Shown here in pieces: positions 1 to 9,585 of a DNA stretch of 64,000 nt. Numbering within the stretch: position 1 is the stretch's first letter; the number at the start of each line of letters is the position of its first letter. The notes beneath the pieces were generated by a model. That model was not told the DNA's origin. It saw nothing but the letters and a program-made list of their open reading frames with translations, and did no database searches. The stretch spans positions 5,514,750 to 5,578,749 of the forward strand of contig NC_087390.1 of assembly GCF_963675165.1 (NCBI RefSeq), read 5' to 3'. Source of the stretch: Halichondria panicea. Taxonomy: Eukaryota; Porifera; Demospongiae; Suberitida; Halichondriidae. The position numbers were made by a program, and so were the translations under genes.

Positions 1-250
1 GTAACAGTGAAAACCTGTATACCTATATAATAGTGTTTAGGCCTATTATGGGTGATTCTTACAGTATGATGATGTGTTGGTGACTTAGGACTAGTGTAAA
101 GGAATGGTTCGTTGTGTTTTCCTTGATCTGATCATTAGCAATTATACATTTGAAATTTGAACAGTACCAAGAAATGAAAATGCCTGGTATCGTAGATCTA
201 TAATTATATGCTCATGTAAATTAATTGTTGTAACGCTTTTTTCTCTGTAG

Positions 251-1891
251 CCACCAGAATCAAGTGAATTAAAGAAGAAGGAGGAAAGGTCAGAAAGATC
301 AGAGCGCAGTGAGACTAAAAAGGAGGAAAAGAGCGAGAGGTCAGAGCGCAGTGAGGCCAAAAAGAAGGAGGAGAAGAGCGATAGGTCGGAGCGCAGTGAG
401 ACCAAAAAGAAAGAGGAGAAGAGTGATAGGTCAGAGCGCAGTGAAACTAAAAAGAGAGAAGAGAAGTCAGAGAGGTCAGATCGCAGTGAGGCCAAAAAGA
501 AAGAGGAGAAGAGTGAGAGGTCAGAGCGTAAAGAGTCCGACCACAAACACAAACATCACAGGTCACATAAGAAATCACGCAAACACAAGCGCTCTCAATC
601 AAGATCCAAATCCGTGAGTTCTTACGTAGGTAGCTGGGTGTACGTACGTACACTATGTGCCACAGTGGAACCCCTCGTAGCAGCAACCAACCCCAATGTA
701 AAAGCCAGCCCTCGTATAAAGGCCAGGTCCAAATGTACAAAACGTAAGGGCCACCGTAGAACGTACGGTATTTTCCCAAACTAATGTTTCCTTTAGAGAG
801 ATCTTCCACTGTTATTACAGTGATAGACACAACCTCTTAAGAATAATTAATAAACAGTTTGATTGTAAATAAAATGCTGTCCTTGTGTTCAGAGTTCCCA
901 CTCTAGTGGGGACTTAGTTAGCGAGAGAGGATCAATGCGACTAACTATAGTGTGGGTGGTCGGTGCATGGTCTTAACCTCTCAGTATCCGCAAAACCGAT
1001 CTTTGATGAGAGTTTTATGATTTTTGGCTCAGGTTAGCTCTGGTTCTGAGGAGGGGCAAATAGTCACACCCTCCAAAGATAAGTCCCACAAACATCGGAG
1101 ACATCGTTCTCGTTCTTTGTCGCCCGGAGAGGCCTCAGGGTCGGAGTCTGAACGTGAGAGTAGACGTGGCAAGAAACACAAGAAGAAATCAAAAAAGAGA
1201 AGACGCCATTCGGTATGTGTCATCCTTCACTAGCAAACTTTGAAGGACCGTAGTATCACATGACATGTTTAAAAGTGTACTCAAGCCTTAATTCTTTTTC
1301 ACTTGTACATCACATTATCCCCACACACACACACAATCATGTGCACTCAATCACCTACACCCACGTACTCAATCACCTGCACTCACCCCCCCCCCCCACA
1401 CACACGCACACATGTGCACTCAATCACCTACACACACACACTCACCCCCCCCACCCACACACGCACACTCACCCTCACCCCCCCCACACACGCACACACA
1501 CACACAGCCTCACTCGTCCGGTGAATCAGATGGTGAGAGAAAAAGTCGCAAGAGAAAGTACGACGAAGAGAGCTCCTCCGGTCAGTCCAAGAGACACAAG
1601 GTAATGGTATAATTGTAGTGGAGCTGTTATAATAATAGTGTTTATCAATACAAAATGTACTGTGTACATGTATTATCATGTTATGCATTGTTATTAACGA
1701 AAATTGTATTGATTAAAGCGTCAGTGTCCCGACATCTCCAAGCTTAACGCTCTTGCATGCTTGACAGTATACATGCATGTGTTGATACTAGAGGATCTCA
1801 TGTGCACTTATCTGTTGTCCTTCTCTTTGTGCAGCAAGACAAGGAGGTGACTCGTGACTCCTCCAGTGTCAGCGAGGGAGAGGTCAAGTGA
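251..1891 (+). CDS. RS-rich, splicing-factor-like protein, C-terminal exons (5' partial)
   Basis: Four phase-0 exons can be read: 251-613, 1033-1212, 1508-1600 and 1835-1891, each with an AG acceptor before it and (except the last) a GT donor after it. They encode about 230 residues and stop at TGA 1889-1891. The first exon holds five to six near-copies of a unit of the type KSERSERSEAKKKEE, then a His/Lys/Ser tract. Later exons carry more Lys/Arg/Ser clusters and the protein ends with an acidic SVSEGEVK tail. Such highly charged RS/KE tails are typical of nuclear pre-mRNA processing proteins; the SEGE ending recalls the PRPF40 tail, but no FF or WW domain is in view, so the family is not assigned. 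The N-terminal part lies left of the window. All-phase-0 introns allow clean exon skipping. I am sure of the coding exons and unsure of the identity. Confidence 0.72.
1318..1507. repeat. CA/CCCC microsatellite
   Basis: Long runs of CACA and poly-C interspersed with a repeated TCAATCACCTACAC motif fill the end of the intron just before the exon at 1508. The tract doubles as the C-rich pyrimidine tract of the acceptor. Confidence 0.85.
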
Positions 1892-2044
1892 TAACAAAAC
1901 ATTCAAACTGTCCTAATACTATACATACACTGTACCTATAGCTAGAATGTAACCATGACAATTTGTTTTCTCTTCTTACTTAATTGTACACCTTTATGCA
2001 TGTAACTTCCTTATACGATGTTCAATGTGGCTATCTTGAATGTG

Positions 2045-2050
2045 AATAAA
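2045..2050 (+). terminator. Polyadenylation signal of the RS-rich gene
   Basis: Canonical AATAAA about 155 bases after the stop codon, followed by a GT/T-rich stretch (2066-2090) suited to 3' cleavage. Confidence 0.6.
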
Positions 2051-2231
2051 TTTATATGATGGCCATCGATGATTTTTGTTGTCATGTGTTTAGCTATAAC
2101 TTGTTTGCGTACTTGAACATCAACTCAGTGCGATATAATATATTATATAGATGGTGTGTATTACCTTTCTATAGTACATTATACTGTACGTATAATTATG
2201 TTACCATCACTGAGAGCTATTCTAACTGTTA

Positions 2232-2456
2232 TACCGTATAGCGGGTAATTTCGGGGGACAAAATATTCGTGGTTTAGAAATATTGAGACATTTCGTGGGT
2301 AATATTTTCGTGGTTGCTGCTTGCACTGCAGGTAAAGGTAGGCAAGGTCGCTTCATATGAATTCGTGGGTAAAATATTCGTGGTCAGACCTCCAACCACG
2401 AAAACCACGAATATTTTGCCCCACGAAAATTACACGCTATACAGTACTGATGAGAC
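2232..2456. mobile_element. Palindromic MITE, 'TTTTCGTGGG' family, copy 1
   Basis: The ends are inverted copies (CCGTATAGCGGGTAATTTCG at left, CGAAAATTACACGCTATAC at right) and the interior repeats CGTGG/CCACGAA on both strands. Related copies lie near 34462, 44658, 54536, 56380 and 56839. No coding capacity. This looks like a non-autonomous DNA transposon. Confidence 0.65.
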
Positions 2457-2885
2457 TGTGATGTGCACATGCCCTGTTGGAAAGTTAGTGCCTGTTATAA
2501 TAGTATTCATAGATAGACCTGAAATCAATAAGAATTTAAAGACTATACATAATTATACCATACTATATAATTATCATCTCATAGAAATTTTTCACGTTAT
2601 CACTGCTCGGACTGGAAGTGACTTGGCCTATATACAAATTTTCACTGGATAATATAGACCCATGGCCATCTGTTAGTGTGTGTAATTAGTTTGAATCAGT
2701 CTTGTTTTGTTTGTGCGTTACACGCCCTTTTACCTGACGCACTTTGATGTCTGACGGAGTTCGGCGACTTAATCTAGCTAAACTCTTAGTATATATACCC
2801 ATGGCCATTGTCAATGTGGCAAGATAATTATTATAATATACATGCAGTATACAGCCTTTAGACTTAGTATAGATCAGGTATTATA

Positions 2886-4148
2886 TTAGTTGGGAGAGTT
2901 CTTATAGAACCACACATTGTCTTTTGCTGATGCTTGCATCATTCTCTTCGGATCATGTGCAATTTTCCCGTGATGCCAAATATAACAGCTGTCTCTTACA
3001 TTGGGACGACATCCTACTCCTCTACATGCCAATCTTTGTGGCAGTAAAGTTATCGTCAATCCACTAGTCGTTTTCCCTTCCCATTGAATGCTTTGTGTGT
3101 CATTTGAATCATCAGGATTGAGGTTTTTAGTTTTCCATTTTACGTTCATCTTATCAAGTCCATAATTGAGCTTCATTTGGTCGTCTCGTTTTTCCACTTT
3201 TTCGAACGATTTCCACAATTGTTCAGTTTGTTTCGTACTCCTCAAGAAAATGGCGCCCATACAGACAACCACACCCCACTTGTTATGAAGTGCTCCAGGC
3301 AAACTTCCTCCAAAGGTACCAATTACATCACTAGTTGCATAATCCTCACTGTGAAACAATGGTATTGGGTTCTTGAGCAAAATTGCATCACTGTCAAAAT
3401 TGGCGACATCATAACCCCAGTAGTTGAGTAGACGCATTACAAAAACTCGGATTACTAGTAACTGATAGAATCCAGTGTTTTTTTTATGCTCATACATTCC
3501 TTTAGCTGTGAGAGTTTCCGGAGGTATAGCCAAACACTTGCTGGAAACTTTCTTAGAATGGACGAAATCACAAAAAGATGTACTGTACGTCAACACTAAA
3601 ATGTTATCAACAGGTTGCTCTTGCCGTACAGTGGCTGAAAGCAACCAGTTAAGGAGAGGTGTTTTAAATTTATTGTCAGTGGCAACAAGGACGATGGGAG
3701 AGCGTGGAATTGAATCAGATAGAATAGTTTTCAGTTCTTGGAACCAAGGCTGAATCAGAATAGAGCTCACAGACTCGCTGTTTTGCCATGGGAAATTAAA
3801 TGAACTGTCAAATTTGAAACTGTGGCCTTGTCTGAAGTTAGTGATGCTTTCAATGTCTTGAAACTTAGAGATGATTTGATGTGAGTTTGTATCCACTGTT
3901 ACTTCATGTACAGCTAGGGCGCCCTGCTCACTGGTGGCCACTGGTGAGTAAGTAGTGTCACTAGTGTCTAACTTCTCTTTTGATCTCGGGTGGATGTGAA
4001 GACTTAGCGCTTTCGAGATATTATCAACTGCAGCTTCATCCAAGTGTTGTTGTTTGATGACAAACTTTCTGAAAATAAGCACACAACTCAAGGAACCAAA
4101 TACTAAGAGCACCAACATACGCTTGAGTACTCTTGTTAGACTAGCCAT
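2886..4148 (-). CDS. Type II membrane glycosyltransferase-like protein, copy 1
   Basis: Intronless, 420 residues. A short basic N-terminus is followed by one hydrophobic segment (about residues 10-30), then a stem and a C-terminal catalytic-like domain, as in Golgi type II enzymes. The domain contains NFDSDAILLKNP (a DxD-type nucleotide-sugar/metal motif) after an LLNYWGYDV stretch, and a late Cys/His-rich part (RLACRGVGCRP, CYIWHHGK). This fits the nucleotide-diphospho-sugar transferase fold (PF03407-like); donor and acceptor sugars cannot be told. It stands head to head with copy 2, 454 bp apart, and the two share most of their sequence. ATG 4148 is chosen because MASLTR is matched by copy 2. 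Confidence 0.78.
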   Translation of the reverse strand: MASLTRVLKRMLVLLVFGSLSCVLIFRKFVIKQQHLDEAAVDNISKALSLHIHPRSKEKLDTSDTTYSPVATSEQGALAVHEVTVDTNSHQIISKFQDIESITNFRQGHSFKFDSSFNFPWQNSESVSSILIQPWFQELKTILSDSIPRSPIVLVATDNKFKTPLLNWLLSATVRQEQPVDNILVLTYSTSFCDFVHSKKVSSKCLAIPPETLTAKGMYEHKKNTGFYQLLVIRVFVMRLLNYWGYDVANFDSDAILLKNPIPLFHSEDYATSDVIGTFGGSLPGALHNKWGVVVCMGAIFLRSTKQTEQLWKSFEKVEKRDDQMKLNYGLDKMNVKWKTKNLNPDDSNDTQSIQWEGKTTSGLTITLLPQRLACRGVGCRPNVRDSCYIWHHGKIAHDPKRMMQASAKDNVWFYKNSPN

Positions 4149-4602
4149 TATACTAAATACACATTACTACGTATTATACATGCAGTATATAGTGTGCTCT
4201 AGCCTCCATGGTGCTGTGTATATAGGTTGGTATGGAAGACATATTGTACATACCAACAGAAACCTTGAGAGCTTATGGATTTCAACACAATGTCATTCAG
4301 TTGCACATAATTATAACTACTAATTAATGGATGTCATAATTACATACTGAATTCACAGACTTAATAATTAAGTCTGTTATTATTGTTGTTATGCCTTTGC
4401 AAATTTAACTCAAGGTTCAAAAACTACACACTAATGTAAATATGTAGTTCTTGTAAAAATAGATGCAATATGCACATTTAAGTGTTCTATTTGCATGCAT
4501 GTAAATGTATTCCATGCCATTCTACACATTGTTATCCACAGTACGTAGATCTAGCCATGTAGCCGTCACGATGCGACAAAGATACAACAGGCAGTATATA
4601 TA
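4149..4602. promoter_or_regulatory. Shared bidirectional promoter region
   Basis: 454 bp between the divergent start codons of two near-identical glycosyltransferase-like genes, with no other gene inside. A TATATAA stretch sits just before ATG 4603. The promoter role is inferred from position. Confidence 0.4.
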
Positions 4603-5865
4603 ATGGCTAGTCTAACAAGAATAAACGTACTCAAGCGTATGTTGGTGTCCTTAGTAATTGGCTCATTGTGTTGTGTGCTTCTCTTCAAAAAGTCTGTCAT
4701 CAAAAATCAATACTTGGATGAAGCTGCAGTTGATGATGTCTCGAAAGCGCTAAGTCTTCACATCCACCAGAGATCAAAAGAGAAGTTAGACACTAGCACT
4801 ACTTACTCACCAGTGGCCACCAGTGAGCAGGGCGCCCTAGCTGTACATGAACTAACAGTGGATACAAACTCACATCAAATCATCTCTAAGTTCCAAGACA
4901 TTGAAAGTATCACTAACTTTAGACAAGGGCACAGTTTTGTAGTTGATAGTTTATTTACTATTCCATGGTATAGCAGCAAGTCTGTGAGCTCTGTTCTGAT
5001 TCAACCTTGGTTCCAAGAACTGAAAACTATTCTTTTGGATTCAATTCCACGCTCTCCCATCGTCCTTGTTGCCACTGACAATAACTTTAAAATGCCTCTT
5101 CTTAACTGGTTACTTTCAGCCACTGTACGGCAAGAGCAACCTGTTACTAACATTTTAGTGTTGACGTACAGTGCATCGTTTTGTGATTTCGTCAATTCTA
5201 AGAACTTTTCTTGCAAGTGTTTGGCTATACCTCCAGAAACTCTCACAGCTAAAGAATTGTTCGAGGATGAAAAGTACACCGGATTCTACCAGTTACTAAT
5301 AATCCGAGTTGTGGTAATGCGTCTACTCAACTACTGGGGATATGATGTCGCCAATTTTGACAGTGATGCAATTTTGCTCAAGAACCCAATACCATTGTTT
5401 TACAGTGAGGATTATGCAACTAGTGATGTAATTGGCACCTTTGGAGGAAAATTACCTGGAGCCCTTCATAGCAAGTGGGGTGTGGTTGTCTGTATGGGGG
5501 CCATTTTCTTGAAGAGTACGAAACAAACTGAAAAATTGTGGAAATCATTCGAAAAAGTGGAAAAACGGCGTAAACGAGACGACCAAATGAAGCTCAATTA
5601 TGGACTTGACAATATGAACATAAAATGGAAAACTAAAAACCTCAATCCTGATGATTTAAAAGACAGACTAAGTATTCAATGGGAAGGGAAAACGACTAGT
5701 GGATTAAAGATAACTTTACTGCCACAAAGATTGGCGTGTAGAGAAATGGGATGTCGTCCTGATGTAAAGGACAGCTGTTATATTTGGCATCGCGGGAAAA
5801 TTCGTACCCACGATCCGAAAAAAGTGGTGCAAGCATCAGCAAAAGATAATGTGTGGTTTGTATGA
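4603..5865 (+). CDS. Type II membrane glycosyltransferase-like protein, copy 2
   Basis: Intronless, 420 residues, same architecture as copy 1: MASLTR start, one N-terminal signal-anchor (about residues 12-30), stem, then a domain with NFDSDAILLKNP and a Cys-rich C-terminal part. Most positions are identical to copy 1, with small differences such as an extra KRRKR insertion in the loop before the DDQMKLNYGLD segment and a C-terminus four residues shorter (ends DNVWFV). The inverted arrangement with copy 1 suggests an inverted duplication. Probably a Golgi enzyme; specificity unknown. Confidence 0.78.
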   Translation: MASLTRINVLKRMLVSLVIGSLCCVLLFKKSVIKNQYLDEAAVDDVSKALSLHIHQRSKEKLDTSTTYSPVATSEQGALAVHELTVDTNSHQIISKFQDIESITNFRQGHSFVVDSLFTIPWYSSKSVSSVLIQPWFQELKTILLDSIPRSPIVLVATDNNFKMPLLNWLLSATVRQEQPVTNILVLTYSASFCDFVNSKNFSCKCLAIPPETLTAKELFEDEKYTGFYQLLIIRVVVMRLLNYWGYDVANFDSDAILLKNPIPLFYSEDYATSDVIGTFGGKLPGALHSKWGVVVCMGAIFLKSTKQTEKLWKSFEKVEKRRKRDDQMKLNYGLDNMNIKWKTKNLNPDDLKDRLSIQWEGKTTSGLKITLLPQRLACREMGCRPDVKDSCYIWHRGKIRTHDPKKVVQASAKDNVWFV

Positions 5866-5944
5866 GAACTATTGGCTCAATGTTTTAGCTCTAGCCTCTA
5901 TTTATAATATTTATGATTGTATATATAATATTTTGTTGAAGTAT

Positions 5945-6172
5945 TACCTTAAGATGACATAACAGGTATAGATTTGTTTGCGTTTTCACTGTTTAACTCA
6001 TTTTGCTGGTATTAAATTCTTGTCAATTGTGTTCTTCATAGCGTTTTTAATTACTCGCAAGTAGTTTCATTGAATTTTCCAATTATCTGTGAGTCCAAAT
6101 TTTTGCGAATTTTACTCTCATTCGCAGAAATAGCAGAAATTAATACTCATGAAAATATGTCACCTTAAGGTA
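5945..6172. mobile_element. Short MITE with TACCTTAAG ends
   Basis: Inverted ends: TACCTTAAGATGACAT at 5945-5960 and its complement ATGTCACCTTAAGGTA at 6157-6172, one mismatch. About 230 bp, AT-rich, non-coding, just downstream of glycosyltransferase copy 2. Confidence 0.6.
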
Positions 6173-6245
6173 TTGATACAGCTAGTGAGCTAGAGGATTA
6201 CTAGCTGTCACCTTAACTTGCAAACCCTTTAAACAAAAATCATCA

Positions 6246-6301
6246 AACGACTAGTGGATTGGAGATAACTTTACTGCCACAAAGAGTGGCGTGCAGAGAA
6301 A
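6246..6301 (+). pseudogene. Fragment of a glycosyltransferase gene
   Basis: Some 55 bp match, with a few changes, the part of copies 2 and 3 that encodes TTSGLKITLLPQRLACRE. No start or flanking coding sequence accompanies it. It lies between copies 2 and 3 and is best read as a relic of a deleted or partial further copy. Confidence 0.75.
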
Positions 6302-6543
6302 CCATGCACAGTAATTGGCTAGCCTGTGTCTGGCTGGCTATAATTGTTTGTAACCTTAATAGTTATTAGGGAGTAATGTGCAGAAATGCAATCTCACATT
6401 CCTCAAGGTTCAATTTGCATGCAGATTGATTGATGCAGAGATGCATTCCACACAATGCACTCTCACAAGGCTTCTGTCTGCATGTACATGTGCAGATGTG
6501 CATTCCACAGCAAGTTTATAGTTGTGTATAGTGCTAAAGTGAG

Positions 6544-7680
6544 ATGACTAGTGTGAGCATTTATTTGAAGATTTTCCTACTAGTACTAATAGGAGGTGTG
6601 TTTGTGTATATGAAGGTAGGCAACCGATTGGAAACTACTCCATCAAGTACTTTAAGTTCAAGACTACCTATTGCTCAGAAAGAAACACGTTTTCATGAAC
6701 CAAATGTACAAGGCTTTGAAGACAACACTACTGTCTACCAAATCCAAAGCCACAGTTTCGAAGTTGATGACTCATTTAATCTGCCATGGCAAAACAGTAA
6801 GCCAGTGAACTCTATTCTAATTCAGCCTTGGTTCCAAAAACTGAAAATTATTCTATCCGATTCAATTCCACGCTCTCCCATTGTCCTTGTTGCCACTGAC
6901 GATAAATTTAAAACACCTCTCCTTAACTGGTTACTTTCAGCAACTGTGAGGCAAGAGCAACCTGTTGTTAACATCTTAGTGTTGACGTACAGTGCATCTT
7001 TTTGTGATTTTGTCAATTCTAAAAACTTTTCCTGCCAGTGTTTGGCTATACCTCCAGAAACTCTCACAGCTAAAGGAATTTATGAGCATAAAAAGTACAC
7101 CGGATTCTATCAGTTACTAGTACTTCGAGTTGTGGTAATGCGTCTACTCAACTACTGGGGATATGATGTCGCCAATTTTGACAGTGATGCAATTTTACTC
7201 AAGAACCCAATACCGTTGTTTTACAGTGAGGAATATGCAACTAGTGATGTAATTGGTACCTTTGGAGGAAGATTGCCTGGAGCACTTCATAACAAGTGGG
7301 GTGTGGTTGTCTGTATGGGCGCCATTTTCTTGAGGAGTACAAAACAAACTGAACAATTGTGGAAATCGTTCGAAAAAGTGGAAAAACGAGACGACCAAAT
7401 GAAGCTCAATTATGGACTGGATAAGATGAACGTAAAATGGAAAACTAAAAACCTCAATCCTGATGATTCAAATGACACACTAAATATTCAATGGGAAGGG
7501 AAAACGACTAGTGGATTGAAGATAACTTTACTGCCACAAAGATTGGCGTGTAGACAAATGGGATGTCGTCCTGATGTAAGAGACAGCTGTTATATCTGGC
7601 ATCACGGGAAAATTGTACATAATCCAAAAACAGTAATGAAAGCATCAGTGAAAGACGGTGTGTGGTTTTATAAGAACTGA
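6544..7680 (+). CDS. Type II membrane glycosyltransferase-like protein, copy 3 (mosaic)
   Basis: Intronless, 378 residues. The first 42 residues or so (MTSVS start, signal-anchor FLLVLIGGVFVYMKVG, LETTPSS) match copy 4. From about residue 70 (SHSFEVDDSF onward) the protein follows copies 1 and 2 nearly residue for residue, including NFDSDAILLKNP and the Cys-rich end. Its stem is about 40 residues shorter. The DxD-like motif and other shared positions are intact, so an active enzyme is plausible. The upstream region (about 6430-6520) shares short blocks such as CATTCCACAGCAAG with copy 4, so promoter and N-terminus seem to come from one parent and the catalytic domain from the other. Confidence 0.78.
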   Translation: MTSVSIYLKIFLLVLIGGVFVYMKVGNRLETTPSSTLSSRLPIAQKETRFHEPNVQGFEDNTTVYQIQSHSFEVDDSFNLPWQNSKPVNSILIQPWFQKLKIILSDSIPRSPIVLVATDDKFKTPLLNWLLSATVRQEQPVVNILVLTYSASFCDFVNSKNFSCQCLAIPPETLTAKGIYEHKKYTGFYQLLVLRVVVMRLLNYWGYDVANFDSDAILLKNPIPLFYSEEYATSDVIGTFGGRLPGALHNKWGVVVCMGAIFLRSTKQTEQLWKSFEKVEKRDDQMKLNYGLDKMNVKWKTKNLNPDDSNDTLNIQWEGKTTSGLKITLLPQRLACRQMGCRPDVRDSCYIWHHGKIVHNPKTVMKASVKDGVWFYKN

Positions 7681-8007
7681 CCTGACATTATGCATGTGTA
7701 TTCGTGTTCACTCTTATAATCTGTAGATCTACCTATTAGTTTTGTTCCAATAGTAGATCTCATTGCCTAAGTGACGTGCATGGGTTATATATGATTCTGG
7801 ATTGCAACACACTGTATGCATGAGTGTGCATGATATGCATGCAGCCAAATGCACCCTATTATTGGTATAATACATAGAAGTTAATTAAATTGCAATCTCA
7901 CAAGCCAGGCTTCTGTTTGCAGGCACATAGATCTACATTCCACAGCAAGATTTTGATGTAGAGTAGATTATAGGTGCTAAGTAAAACAGTATGCATGTAC
8001 TATAGCC

Positions 8008-9585
8008 ATGACTAGTGTGAGTAACCATTTAAAGATTCTACTACAAATAGTACTAATAGGAGCTGTATTTGTTTATCTGAAACTAGGCAACAAATTAGAA
8101 ACCACTCCTTCAAGTATTTCAAGTTCAAGATGGTTACCTCTCACTGAAGTTACTGAAGGGAGTCAGGAGACAAGAGAAAGCAGGCACCTTACTCAATACT
8201 CGTCATCGGGTGGAAACTATAGTAACAGTTACGAAACGACTGATATCTCACAAATCGTGGAAAGTGGACAGTTACAACAAACTCCAAACTCTAGACAATC
8301 TCTGTTATTGAATCCGATGCCTGAAACAGCTCCGCCTAACTTGCCTTGGAAGAAAAGTGGCCTCAAAGTTACCCTAAAATCTCTAATGAAACTACCTTGG
8401 GTGAGGGAATTGTGGACGTTTGTAAATATTGAGATTGATAGACGATTTCCAGTTGCCATTACTGTTTCAAACTTTAACTACCGATCATCACTAGTCAACT
8501 GGCTTGCTCATGCTCTCCTCAAAATTGGAGAGAAAAACTTACTCAAAAATGTTCTCGTTCTGTCGCTAGATGAACAACTGCACAAGTTCCTAAAGAGGAG
8601 AAACTTTAAGGTACTGTATGTACCACATCAAAGTTTGTCTACTCAAACTGATGGACTTATAAATACTGAAATTTCTCGCCTGGTTGTGATGAGACTCATC
8701 AATTTCTGGGGGTATGATGTCGTCAATTACGACAGTGATGCATTTATTTTGAAGAATCCGCAAGAACTGTTTGATCTGTATCCAGGAAGTCACGTGATTG
8801 GATCAGAGTCGTACATGCCGTTTGACTTGCACAAGAAGTGGGGGGTCACTTTTTGTATGGGTGTGGTCCTCATAAGAGCATCATCAGAATCTGGTAAACA
8901 CCTCTCTATAATACCACCATATGGTGTACATGTATAGTTCAAGTAAAGGCACCCCTGAAGAATTATAAAGGCCATGCAGGCACCCAGGTCCCAAATAAAG
9001 AGTTTATATACTCAAAAGTCCATTATAGAGGAATTCCGCTGTACTGTTTTTTTTACATAGATCTACATTAAATAGGTTTCTGTTTTATATGTATGGCATG
9101 CATGTGTTAGGTGTTCTTCCTGTACTTAAAACAGGATAGTAGTTTTAGTACATGCATGCATGTACAGTATTACATTAATTGCTCACTCTACAGAACGTCT
9201 ATGGAGTGAAATGAGCAAACGTGATGTAAACGATGATCAGAAGAAGTTCAACTTTGCCCTCAATTCCCTCCACGTTCATTTCAATAAACGAGACAACACC
9301 AGTGAACCATGGCAAGGGGGAGCCCCCGTAGTTATCAGTGACGTCAAATCACAACTTAATGTGACTGTTATTCCGATGGATAAGATTTGTCGTGGTCAAG
9401 CTTGTACATTTCGTATCTTAAAGGACTGTTTTGTGTGGCATCAGGGAGGTGATCATAGCATCAAGAAGATGAAGAAACATGCTATGGCAGCAAAAGTATG
9501 GCTGCTTCAAAACAACTGGTTGGATATAGACACTGAATTGAACCTAACTAGAACAGAGTGGCTTAGAATGATTGCTAGTGGCTGA
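8008..9585 (+). CDS. Type II membrane glycosyltransferase-like protein, copy 4, two exons
   Basis: Exons 8008-8893 and 9194-9585, spliced in phase 1 (TCT G|GTAAAC; CTACAG|AACG), give 425 residues. The junction restores SESERLWSEMSKRD, matching TKQTEQLWKSFEKVEKRD of the other copies. N-terminal anchor (residues 8-28), a long Ser-rich stem (about 30-115), then a domain with NYDSDAFILKNP and the C-terminal CFVWHQGG block. It is the most divergent member and the only one with an intron here; without splicing the first exon would read on to a short tail ending at 8937. Same probable Golgi location and unknown specificity as the others. Confidence 0.75.

Noticed and set aside
142-552. 136-residue minus-strand frame with repeated SLRSDLSLFSSFFL
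   Set aside because: It is the complement of the Lys/Glu/Ser repeat exon on the plus strand, which has good splice borders and fits a known protein type.
1260-1604. Three overlapping plus-strand frames rich in His, Thr and Pro
   Set aside because: They are translations of the CA/C microsatellite; only the part after the acceptor at 1507 is coding.
3475-3753. Plus-strand 92-residue frame opposite glycosyltransferase copy 1
   Set aside because: The same antisense frame occurs in copies 2 and 3 because those genes are similar; it has no independent support.
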